Source of the DNA: an uncultured Phycisphaerales bacterium
GTDB lineage: Bacteria; Planctomycetota; Phycisphaerae; Sedimentisphaerales; Anaerobacaceae
Direction: 5' to 3'
Assembly: GCA_903857265.1 (NCBI GenBank)
Contig: CAIODZ010000063.1
Span: forward strand, 47,717 to 111,716
Length of the DNA stretch: 64,000 nt
Made by a program: the position numbers and the translations under genes. Of this stretch, positions 33,905 through 41,883 are shown one piece after another; the stretch's first letter is position 1; the number at the start of each line of letters is the position of its first letter. Below the pieces are notes generated by a model, which saw nothing but the letters and a program-made list of their open reading frames with translations, was not told the DNA's origin and ran no database searches.

Positions 33905-36595
33905 ATGTTATTTTTAAAAAAAGAAGACCAGCCGCGTGTTTGTCCCAAAACAGGTAAAATAATCAACTCGGTTCACAACAAAAAGTGGGCGTGGTGGCTG
34001 TTCCCGTTCACGGGTCTGGCTGCGTTAATCTGGTTTTTAATCCGTGTGATACCCAAGCCATCGCGGGCGGCGTATCCCTGTCAGCGACTGGCGTTTCCGC
34101 TCGCATCGGGCTTTATCGTCTGGATTGTCGGTCTGGCTGCCTCAACTATCGCGTTTCATAAGGCAAAACGTCATCTTGTGCGGGCCCGCTATGTTTTAGC
34201 GGCAATCTGCATCGTCATAAGCGTAGCATCTATTTATGTGGCTCTCAGCTATACATCTCAGGACGAAACCCTCGCAGCCCCGCCACCCCGTGTTCCGCAG
34301 GCGGCAAACGCCCCGATAGGCGATGGCAAGGGCGTGCATCCGGGCCGGGTCGCGTGGATTTGGGACCCCACTGCCACCAACTGGGGGGGAATCGGCGATG
34401 GAAACTACTATGACCCCACCCACACAGACCAAAACGTCGTTAACGCAATGGTTTCAAAATCACTGCGGTCATTGACCGGCAAAAGCAGTGATTATGCCGC
34501 CTGGGACTCTATTTTCCGCTACTTCAACCAGCAACACGGCAAAGGCAACGTCGGATACCAGTCCGGCGAAAAAATTATTATTAAAGTCAACCTCGTCGGA
34601 CTCATCGGCTCTTTAAGTTACACTTATAATAATACCAATTATCTTAATTACCCAAACACTTCACCGGAGGTTATGCACGCCGTTCTCGACCAGCTCGTAA
34701 ACGTCGTCGGGGTAAATGATGTTGACATCGCTATCGGCGATACGGTGTGCACCTTTGTCAATGACTACTACAACAGGCTCCACACCGACTTTCCCCATGC
34801 AACATATATCGACATTGTGGGAACCAGCGGGCGCACCAAAACAACCACTCCCTCTACCAATCCTCGTGTATATTGGGCTGATGCCAACTCCAACAACGCA
34901 ACCAACAAGGATTATGTCCCCAATATTTACCATAACGCCGCCTATGTAATCAACCTCGGAAATTTAAAAGGTCATTACAACCAAGCAGGCGTAACAATGT
35001 GCGGCAAAAACCACTATGGCACTCTATGCAGAACACCCAATCAATCCGGCTATTACGATCTTCATGCCAAACAGGTCTGGGGCGTCCCCGGGATGGGACA
35101 TTACAGGCCTTTAGTTGATTTTATGGGGCATCCCGAAATTGGCGGCAGAACCGTTCTCTGCCTTATTGACGGGCTATATACGACAAAGCATTGCCAAAAT
35201 AACGTCTGGCCGAATGCCCCGTTGAAATTCCCGAATCCGCCGTTTAACAATGACTGGCCTTCGAGCTTTTTGGCTTCACAGGACCCGGTCGCCATCGACT
35301 CCGTCGGCTTCGACATTCTCTATTCTCAATGGCCGGATACTGATGGACCGGGAGGCGACGGCACGGATGATTATCTCCACGAGGCAGCATTGATTCCCAA
35401 TCCGCCATCAGGAACTGTCTATGACCCGAATCATGACGGACGTCTGACCGCAAGCTTGGGTGTTCACGAGCACTGGAATAACGCAACCGACAGACAATAC
35501 ACCCGCAACCTCGGCACGGGCAATGGCATCGAACTCGTTACAGCAGCATCGGCGGGCTGGCCTGACCTCACAGGCGACTATTATGTTGATTTTAAGGATT
35601 TCGCTAAATTCGCCAAGGCATGGCGCAGCACATCAGGCGATACCAACTGGGACCCCTGCTGCGATATGTCCTCGACAACCGGTGATGGCGTAATTGATGA
35701 AAAAGACCTGTATGTCCTCGCCGACAACTGGCTTTCCCTGCTCACCAATGACGTAGTTGTCCCCGGGGCGACACTACAGCAGGTTTATTATGACGCCAGT
35801 TACAATTTCGAAGGGCCGACATGGGACCCAAACAGCAATAAACTTTTCTTTACCAAAAGACCCAGAAGCACCGGCACATATCAGATTTTACGGCTCGACT
35901 CGCCGAACAACGCGACGGTATGGATGGACAACGCCCCACAAACCAACGGTACGGTCCTTTCGATTGATGGCCGACTGCTTACGGCTGACGAAAGCACAAT
36001 GCAGATTCGCAGTCTCCGCATAGGAGCATCAGGCCCCGAAGACGCCGTTGTCCTCTGCACCACAACGCTTCCGGACAAACCCAATGACCTGTGCGAACTG
36101 GCCAACGGCAACATCTATTTTACCTGCCCCGACTGGAGCTCAGCCACATATCAGGGCGTATATCTTCTCAAGCCGGACGGTTCTGTAACACGTGTCAACA
36201 ACGCTTTGAACCAGCCAAACGGCATCCTTACTTCTTTAGACGAAACCAAACTCTATGTCTCCGAAAGCAGCAGCAGCAATGTTACTTATAAACGCTGGTG
36301 GGTATTCCCAATCAATTCCAATGGGACGCTCGGCACCGGCTCGGTGTTCTTCAAACCAACAACGTCTTATACCAGCGACCCAGATGGAATGACCATTGAC
36401 GAGCGTGGTAACCTTTATTTCACAGGTTTAGGCGGAGTATGGATTGTTTCGCCGACCGGCCAGCAACTTAAAATGATTCCGACGCCTGATGTCCCTGCGA
36501 ATGTTTGTTTCGGCGGGCCGGACTATAAAACGCTTTATATCACCTGTAATTACAGGGTTTATTCGCTCGCGATGCTCGTCCGCGGCGGCGAATAA
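33905..36595 (+). CDS. Membrane-anchored DUF362 - dockerin-like - SMP-30 fusion protein
   Basis: 896 residues from the ATG at 33905, eight bases after AAGGAG. Three membrane helices occupy about residues 30-117 (WWLFPFTGLAALIWFLIRVI; SGFIVWIVGLAASTIAF; YVLAAICIVISVASIYVAL). Residues about 140-530 are a DUF362 domain (IIIKVNLVGL, VINLGNLKGHYNQAGVTMCG, DPVAIDSVGFDILYSQW). About 555-615 is a dockerin-like pair of Ca-binding loops (DLTGDYYVDFKDFAKFAKAW, GDGVIDEKDLYVLADNW). The last 280 residues form an SMP-30/gluconolactonase-type propeller (LPDKPNDLCELANGNIYFTC, SDPDGMTIDERGNLYFTG). DUF362 activity is unknown. The start MLFLKKEDQPRVCPKTGK precedes the first helix and is cytoplasmic. An unusual fusion. 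Confidence 0.8.
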   Translation: MLFLKKEDQPRVCPKTGKIINSVHNKKWAWWLFPFTGLAALIWFLIRVIPKPSRAAYPCQRLAFPLASGFIVWIVGLAASTIAFHKAKRHLVRARYVLAAICIVISVASIYVALSYTSQDETLAAPPPRVPQAANAPIGDGKGVHPGRVAWIWDPTATNWGGIGDGNYYDPTHTDQNVVNAMVSKSLRSLTGKSSDYAAWDSIFRYFNQQHGKGNVGYQSGEKIIIKVNLVGLIGSLSYTYNNTNYLNYPNTSPEVMHAVLDQLVNVVGVNDVDIAIGDTVCTFVNDYYNRLHTDFPHATYIDIVGTSGRTKTTTPSTNPRVYWADANSNNATNKDYVPNIYHNAAYVINLGNLKGHYNQAGVTMCGKNHYGTLCRTPNQSGYYDLHAKQVWGVPGMGHYRPLVDFMGHPEIGGRTVLCLIDGLYTTKHCQNNVWPNAPLKFPNPPFNNDWPSSFLASQDPVAIDSVGFDILYSQWPDTDGPGGDGTDDYLHEAALIPNPPSGTVYDPNHDGRLTASLGVHEHWNNATDRQYTRNLGTGNGIELVTAASAGWPDLTGDYYVDFKDFAKFAKAWRSTSGDTNWDPCCDMSSTTGDGVIDEKDLYVLADNWLSLLTNDVVVPGATLQQVYYDASYNFEGPTWDPNSNKLFFTKRPRSTGTYQILRLDSPNNATVWMDNAPQTNGTVLSIDGRLLTADESTMQIRSLRIGASGPEDAVVLCTTTLPDKPNDLCELANGNIYFTCPDWSSATYQGVYLLKPDGSVTRVNNALNQPNGILTSLDETKLYVSESSSSNVTYKRWWVFPINSNGTLGTGSVFFKPTTSYTSDPDGMTIDERGNLYFTGLGGVWIVSPTGQQLKMIPTPDVPANVCFGGPDYKTLYITCNYRVYSLAMLVRGGE

Positions 36596-36615
36596 GAACT
36601 ATTACCAAAACCATA

Positions 36616-36654
36616 AAAAACGGCTGGTATTCTTATCATCAGCCGCTTTTTTTT
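36616..36654 (+). terminator. Rho-independent terminator of the DUF362 fusion gene
   Basis: CGGCTG and CAGCCG arms with flanking A- and T-runs (eight T), 21 bases after the stop codon. Confidence 0.85.
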
Positions 36655-36702
36655 ATGCGCTTGCATAAAATCGATTCAATCACTAAACTAACCTGCTGTC
36701 TC

Positions 36703-36791
36703 GGAGAGGTGACCGAGTGGCTGAAGGTAACGGTTTGCTAAACCGTCGTACGGGTAAAACCGTACCCCGGGTTCGAATCCCGGCCTCTCCG
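36703..36791 (+). tRNA. tRNA-Ser (anticodon GCU)
   Basis: 89 bases. The acceptor arms GGAGAGG and CCTCTCC pair fully with discriminator G. The anticodon stem-loop CGGTTTGCTAAACCG gives GCT. A long variable arm (TACGGGTAAAACCGTA), expected for tRNA-Ser, precedes the T-arm CCGGGTTCGAATCCCGG. CCA is not encoded. Confidence 0.96.
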
Positions 36792-37062
36792 TTCTACGCT
36801 GCGCTACGGAGGCGGGTCGTTTTATGCCGCGTCACGAACCGCGGGTTGTTTTTCGCCTTGCTGTGGATATAGACAGCATTGATAGGTTGCTTATCAGAAC
36901 CGAAAAACCAAAAGCTTGACAGTTTACTAATACGCATATGCACTGTCCCACTTTCCGCTGATAGCAAACATTTTACACTTTCTTTCATATCTTCTTATTT
37001 ATTGGACACTTACGTTGCTGAGCATGCTTTGAAAAGTCAGTTATAAAAGAGAAGGCGTTTAT

Positions 37063-37080
37063 ATGTGAAAATATTCACAA
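37063..37080 (+). promoter_or_regulatory. Rex operator (Rex box) upstream of rex-hyd operon
   Basis: ATGTGAAAATATTCACAA is an inverted repeat (TGTGAA, four A/T bases, TTCACA) matching the known Rex box TTGTGAA-N4-TTCACAA. It ends 7 bases before the -35 box of the operon promoter, so Rex binding should control the operon, including rex itself. Rex normally leaves DNA when NADH is high. Confidence 0.88.
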
Positions 37081-37087
37081 TATATAG

Positions 37088-37116
37088 TTGACAAGTCAAT
37101 ATAAAGTTCGTATACT
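37088..37116 (+). promoter_or_regulatory. Sigma70-type promoter of the rex-hydrogenase operon
   Basis: TTGACA (37088-37093), a 17-base spacer and TATACT (37111-37116), close to consensus. The leader to the rex ATG is about 75 bases. The 36792-37062 stretch upstream has no gene. Confidence 0.85.
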
Positions 37117-37196
37117 GTTATATAATAGCTCTATAGGTGCATTATTATATTGAATTGCGTCGAATAAGTATGTAATTTGAGAGATAATGAGAAAAT

Positions 37197-37832
37197 ATGA
37201 ATATGCCTAACAGAACTTGTATAATGCGGTTATCGCGGTATAGGAATGCGATTATTCGGCTGAAAGCCCTGAATTTCGTCCGGGTTTTTTCGGACAATCT
37301 GGCCGATGCCGCCAGCGTGACCGCCGCACAGGTCCGCAAGGACTTCTCGATTTTCGGAATCGCAGGACACCGCCGCGGGGGTTACCAGGTTGACGATTTG
37401 CTCAACCAACTGAACAAAATCCTCGGCAAAGATCAAATTCAGGAAATCGTCCTTGTCGGAGTCGGCAACATAGGAAAGGCGCTTTTGCACTACCCCGGCT
37501 TTGAGAAAAGCGGCATACGCATTGCGGCCGGCTTTGACGTTGACCCGACCAAATACAGTACGCACGAAAGCATCCCCATCCTGCCGCCTGAGGAAATGCA
37601 CGATTACATTCTGGCAAAAAACATTAAGATTGGCATTATTGCCGTTCCGGACTATGCGGCGCAACAAGTCCTTGAGCTGATGAAATCCGCGGGAATTAAG
37701 GGGGTTCTTAATTTTGCGCCGATTACGCTTCGTGAATCGGCTGATTGCGTCATTAACAACATTAACCTGGTTACTGAACTTGAAAATATCATCTATTTCG
37801 TAAAGGCCGGGGATAGCGCCCGGGACAAATAG
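37197..37832 (+). CDS. rex: Redox-sensing transcriptional repressor Rex (first copy)
   Basis: 211 residues. The N-terminal winged helix ends AAQVRKDFSIFG, the signature 'vrKDlsyfG' of Rex. Then comes GYQVDDLLNQLNKIL and the NAD(H)-binding Rossmann fold: EIVLVGVGNIGKALLHYPGF, AAGFDVDPTK, IGIIAVPDYAAQQVLELMKS, GIKGVLNFAPITL. Rex dimers repress fermentative and hydrogenase genes when NAD+ dominates and release DNA on NADH binding. It is the first gene behind a matching Rex box and promoter, and the kinase gene begins directly after its stop codon. A second Rex lies at 59836. Confidence 0.95.
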   Translation: MNMPNRTCIMRLSRYRNAIIRLKALNFVRVFSDNLADAASVTAAQVRKDFSIFGIAGHRRGGYQVDDLLNQLNKILGKDQIQEIVLVGVGNIGKALLHYPGFEKSGIRIAAGFDVDPTKYSTHESIPILPPEEMHDYILAKNIKIGIIAVPDYAAQQVLELMKSAGIKGVLNFAPITLRESADCVINNINLVTELENIIYFVKAGDSARDK

Positions 37833-39674
37833 ATGTTTTCGAAACCGCTGAAAAGCCGAATACTTTTGTCGATGTTCATTATCATCGTGGTGCTGGCCTC
37901 CTTGATTGCGATACTTGGTTATTACGTTATTAAAGCGGACATAATGGACCGCGCCCAGCGCAAGGTCAGGGACAACCTCAAGGCGGCGAGAAGTTTTTAC
38001 CAGGGTGAGATTGACAGGATAGAAACCGCATTCAACCTGGTCAACTTTGACAGCAGCATTGCCGAGCTTCGTGTCCGTATGAATCTTCACTATTTGAAAT
38101 GCGATACCGCCTCCGAGATTGAGACGACCAGCAGTGAAATTGTCAAATCTGCCTTCGATTCCCGCAAAGGTATCGGCGGAACAAGGATAATGTCTGATGA
38201 GGAGCTTTCCAGAATTGACCCGTCGCTGGTGGAAACCACAAGGATTCAAATCAGGGCTACGCCAATGGCCCTGCCAACGGACAAAAAACAGCTCGACGCG
38301 GTAATGGTCAAGGAATACGCCCTGCCCGTGCTCGATAAAAACGGCAAGGTAGAGAAGGTTTACTACGGCGGAAGAATAATCAACCGCGACTATGAGCTGG
38401 TTGACAAAATCCAGCAGCTTGTATTCGGAAGTGAGCAATACCATTCCAAACCCGTCGGTACGGTAACGATTTTCCAGGGCGACACACGGGTATCCACCAA
38501 CGTTCTCGATGAAAACGGACAGCGAGCCATCGGCACAAGGGTCTCGTCGCAGGTTTATAAAGAGGTCGTGGAGAAAGGAAACGTCTGGGATGACAGGGCG
38601 TTTGTCGTGAACGCCTGGTACAAGACCGCTTATGAGCCGATAACGAACATAAACGGGAATATAATCGGCATCATTTATGTAGGCACGCTTGCTGAACCCT
38701 TCGATTCGATGACCAGGCATATTACACTGGCGTTTCTGGCAATCGTCGCAGCTGCAACTGCGCTTGCGACAATACTGTCCTTCATTCTCGCCGGCGGCAT
38801 ATCCAGGCCGCTGACGCAATTGCTCAACGCGACCAACAAGGTATCCAATGGAGACCTCACATACGCAGTCGGCAAAAAAACCGGCGTGGCTGAAATCGAT
38901 AACCTCGCGGACGCCTTCAACGATATGTCCGTAAAACTTAACGAACGAGAGAAGAGTTTGAAGATTATCAACGAGAAACTGGCAGACGCGAATAAAAACT
39001 ATATCGACCTGATTGGCTTTGTCTCGCACGAGCTTAAAGGAATTCTCGCTTCCGCCATTATTAATGCTTACGCGGTTCGAGACGGCATTCTGGGAATGGT
39101 GAATTTCAAGCAACGAAAGGCGCTCGATTCGATTACACGCAACCTGGATTATCTGGAATCCACGGTTCACAAGTTCCTGAATCTCGGCAGAATCGAAAAA
39201 GGCGACCTTGTGGTGAACAAGACAGAACTGGACCTCAGAAAAGATATCTTCGACGTATCGGTCGATTCTCTAAAACCGATGGCGGTGCGGAAAAACATCA
39301 CGATTGATAACGAGGTCGAGCAAAACCTGCGGGTAAATGCCGACCACGACCTTATGCTTGTTACGGCCAACAACCTGATAAGCAACGCGATAAAATACGG
39401 CAGGGAAAATGGCAGGATACTTATTAAATCGAAGGTTAACGGAACCAAAATCGAGATTGATGTTTATAATGATTCGACCCCGATAAGCGATGAACAGAAA
39501 GACCGGCTCTTCAAAAAGTTCAGCCGGCTCGAAACTGCGGAGACGAAAAAAGTCAAAGGCACGGGCCTCGGGCTTTACATAACAATGCAAATTATCGAAA
39601 AACACGGGGGCAGAATCCGGGTTGAGCCGCGACACGCGGGTAACTCGTTTATATTCGAGATTGAAAGGAATTAG
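37833..39674 (+). CDS. Membrane sensor histidine kinase with extracytoplasmic sCache-like domain
   Basis: 613 residues. Helix 1 is at about 10-33 (ILLSMFIIIVVLASLIAILG). A periplasmic sensor of about 260 residues, resembling single-Cache domains, contains YALPVLDKNGKVEKVYYGGR and a final TNINGNIIGIIYVGTLAEPF. Helix 2 is at about 293-317, followed by HAMP (GGISRPLTQLLNATNKVSNG). The dimerisation helix has FVSHELKG (phospho-His about 399). The ATPase domain has NLISNAIKYGRE (N box) and GTGLGLYITMQII (G2 box). Its ATG follows the rex stop directly, so they are coupled. The probable partner is the receiver protein at 46830 in the same gene run. Signal unknown, perhaps a fermentation acid or redox compound. 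Confidence 0.92.
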   Translation: MFSKPLKSRILLSMFIIIVVLASLIAILGYYVIKADIMDRAQRKVRDNLKAARSFYQGEIDRIETAFNLVNFDSSIAELRVRMNLHYLKCDTASEIETTSSEIVKSAFDSRKGIGGTRIMSDEELSRIDPSLVETTRIQIRATPMALPTDKKQLDAVMVKEYALPVLDKNGKVEKVYYGGRIINRDYELVDKIQQLVFGSEQYHSKPVGTVTIFQGDTRVSTNVLDENGQRAIGTRVSSQVYKEVVEKGNVWDDRAFVVNAWYKTAYEPITNINGNIIGIIYVGTLAEPFDSMTRHITLAFLAIVAAATALATILSFILAGGISRPLTQLLNATNKVSNGDLTYAVGKKTGVAEIDNLADAFNDMSVKLNEREKSLKIINEKLADANKNYIDLIGFVSHELKGILASAIINAYAVRDGILGMVNFKQRKALDSITRNLDYLESTVHKFLNLGRIEKGDLVVNKTELDLRKDIFDVSVDSLKPMAVRKNITIDNEVEQNLRVNADHDLMLVTANNLISNAIKYGRENGRILIKSKVNGTKIEIDVYNDSTPISDEQKDRLFKKFSRLETAETKKVKGTGLGLYITMQIIEKHGGRIRVEPRHAGNSFIFEIERN

Positions 39675-39678
39675 CACA

Positions 39679-40038
39679 GTGGCAAAACCAACTGACATAA
39701 TAAAGAAAAAACGTGCGGAAGCCGTAAGCAGAATCATCGGCAAAGGATATTTGTCCTCCAAGAGGGTTTACGTCGGGATGGCAACGTGCGAAATCGCCGC
39801 CGGCTCCAAGGAAGTGATGGAGGTCTTCAAAAATGCTGTCACAAAGGGCGGATTGACCGACGTGTATCTCAGCCAGAAAGGATGCGCAGGCAGGTGCAAC
39901 CTCGAACCAACCGTCGAAGTCATCGAGGTCGGTAAAAATCCTGTGCGCTACGGCAAGATAAACCCCGAAAAGGCACAGCAGATTATCGACAAGCATCTTA
40001 AAAAGGGTGAAGTCATCAAAGAGTGGGTTATAGATTAG
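39679..40038 (+). CDS. Thioredoxin-like [2Fe-2S] ferredoxin
   Basis: 119 residues from the GTG at 39679, eight bases after AAGGAA and directly behind the kinase stop. The fold shows VYVGMATCEIAAGSKEVMEV and then YLSQKGCAGRCNLEPTVEVI, giving the four-Cys pattern C-x(n)-C-x3-C typical of thioredoxin-like ferredoxins, although the first pair is reduced to a single Cys at TCEIA. Similar small proteins accompany HydABC hydrogenases and resemble the N-terminal domain of HydB that follows. It probably carries electrons for, or is a subunit of, the bifurcating complex. Role inferred from position. Confidence 0.8.
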   Translation: MAKPTDIIKKKRAEAVSRIIGKGYLSSKRVYVGMATCEIAAGSKEVMEVFKNAVTKGGLTDVYLSQKGCAGRCNLEPTVEVIEVGKNPVRYGKINPEKAQQIIDKHLKKGEVIKEWVID

Positions 40039-40056
40039 ACAGAGAGGACTTAAAAA

Positions 40057-41871
40057 GTGAGCAAGAAATACATAATTACAATATGCGATGGAACGGGCTG
40101 TATTCAAAAGGACAATGCTGCGATCCGCAAGATTCTGGAGCAGCAGCTTAAAGAGCACAATCTTACGAATGATGTTCGCGTCAATCTTTCCGGCTGTCTC
40201 GGCATGTGCGACAAGGGTCCGATAGTAGTGATTAATCCGGGCTATACGATTTACGGCAACGTTACAACCAATGACATCCCGGAAATTGTCGAAGAGCACA
40301 TAGTAAAAGGCAAACCGCTCGCCCGGCTTGCGATACAGGAAGACCATCTTTACAACCGGTTCTTCAGAATATTCGGCGATGCGAAATTTTTCGGCAAACA
40401 AATGCGAATCGCGCTGCGAAACTGTGGCATAATCGACCCGGAAAATATCGACGATTATCTCTCGCTGCGGGGCTATGAGGCACTCGCCAAAGTTCTGACC
40501 GATATGACGCCCAAGCAGGTCATAGAAGAGGTCAAGCTTTCGGGATTGCGAGGCAGAGGCGGGGCTGGATTTCCGACCGGGGTGAAATGGCAGATTACAG
40601 CAAGGGCCGGTTCGCCAAACTCGCCGAGGTCCGCCAGTGATGAAAAATACGTCATCTGTAACGCCGACGAAGGCGACCCGGGCGCATTTATGGACAGAAG
40701 CGCAATCGAAGGCGACCCGCATACAGTTCTCGAAGGTATGATTATCGGCGGTTACGCCATCGGCGCAAAACAGGGCATCGTATATATCCGGGCGGAATAC
40801 CCGCTGGCGGTCCGCCGACTGGAAAAAGCAATCGCCGACGCGAGAGAACACGGCTTCCTCGGCAAGAACATCCTCGGCTCGGATTTCAGCTTCGATATCG
40901 ACATCCGGCTCGGCGCAGGCGCATTTGTCTGCGGCGAAGAGACAGCACTTATCCGTTCTATCGAAGGAGGCCGAGGTATGCCAAGACCGCGACCGCCCTA
41001 TCCGTCGGTCGAGGGCTTGTTCGGAAAGCCGACCCTGATAAACAACGTGGAAACCTGGGCCAACATCCCCGTCGTTATTCTCGACAGCGGGAAATGGTTC
41101 AGCACCGTGGGCACTGAACGAAGCAAAGGCACAAAGGTCTTTGCGCTGGCAGGTATGGTGGTTAACACAGGGTTAATCGAAGTGCCTATGGGGACAACTC
41201 TGCGGGAAATAATCTACGACATCGGCGGCGGAATACCGAACAACAAAGAATTTAAAGCAGTGCAGACAGGCGGCCCTTCGGGGGGATGTCTGCCTGCCAA
41301 ATATCTCGACACACCTGTCGATTATGAGTCGCTCGCTAAAGCCGGCTCCATTATGGGCTCCGGCGGCATGATTGTCATCGACCATGATTCCTGTATGGTC
41401 GATATCGCGAAATACTTCCTTGAGTTCACGCAGAACGAGTCCTGCGGTAAATGCACGCCCTGCCGGGAAGGCACTAAGCGAATGCTCGATATCCTCATCA
41501 AGATTACCGAGGGAAAGGGCGAGATGTACGACATCGAAAATCTCGAACGGCTTGGCAATATGATTAAAAAAGCGTCGCTTTGCGGTCTTGGACAGTCGGC
41601 CCCCAACCCGGTGCTCAGCACAATATTGAATTTCCGTGAAGAATATGAAGAGCACGTAAAGGACAAAAAATGCCGGGCGGGCGTCTGCAAACAACTTCTC
41701 ACCTACGAAATTACCGACAAATGCGTCGGCTGCGGCGCCTGCAAAAAGGTCTGCCCCGTCGTCGCGATAACCGGCACCACCAAGGCAAAACATATAATCG
41801 ACCAGAATAAGTGTATCAAATGCGGCGCTTGTTTCAGCAAATGTAAATTCGACGCTATCATAAAAAAATAA
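40057..41871 (+). CDS. hydB: [FeFe] hydrogenase subunit HydB (NuoF-like, FMN/NADH)
   Basis: 604 residues, GTG start. The N-terminal thioredoxin-like [2Fe-2S] domain has ICDGTGCIQKDN and LSGCLGMCDKGP. The NuoF-like core has LRGRGGAGFPTGVKW (NADH/FMN), CNADEGDPGAFMDRSAIEGD and GAGAFVCGEETALIRSIEG. NESCGKCTPCREGTKRML with a later SLCGLGQ binds a [4Fe-4S]. The C-terminus carries two [4Fe-4S] motifs, CVGCGACKKVCPV and CIKCGACFSKC. This is the arrangement of HydB in electron-bifurcating HydABC, which couples NADH and reduced ferredoxin oxidation to H2 evolution. Soluble, cytoplasmic. hydA follows after 12 bases. Confidence 0.95.
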   Translation: MSKKYIITICDGTGCIQKDNAAIRKILEQQLKEHNLTNDVRVNLSGCLGMCDKGPIVVINPGYTIYGNVTTNDIPEIVEEHIVKGKPLARLAIQEDHLYNRFFRIFGDAKFFGKQMRIALRNCGIIDPENIDDYLSLRGYEALAKVLTDMTPKQVIEEVKLSGLRGRGGAGFPTGVKWQITARAGSPNSPRSASDEKYVICNADEGDPGAFMDRSAIEGDPHTVLEGMIIGGYAIGAKQGIVYIRAEYPLAVRRLEKAIADAREHGFLGKNILGSDFSFDIDIRLGAGAFVCGEETALIRSIEGGRGMPRPRPPYPSVEGLFGKPTLINNVETWANIPVVILDSGKWFSTVGTERSKGTKVFALAGMVVNTGLIEVPMGTTLREIIYDIGGGIPNNKEFKAVQTGGPSGGCLPAKYLDTPVDYESLAKAGSIMGSGGMIVIDHDSCMVDIAKYFLEFTQNESCGKCTPCREGTKRMLDILIKITEGKGEMYDIENLERLGNMIKKASLCGLGQSAPNPVLSTILNFREEYEEHVKDKKCRAGVCKQLLTYEITDKCVGCGACKKVCPVVAITGTTKAKHIIDQNKCIKCGACFSKCKFDAIIKK

Positions 41872-41883
41872 GGACAACGAACA

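Noticed and set aside
37230..39170. Long open frame of 646 codons on the minus strand opposite rex and the kinase
   Set aside because: It is antisense to two clear genes, has no family resemblance and no ribosome site; it arises from codon bias of the real genes.
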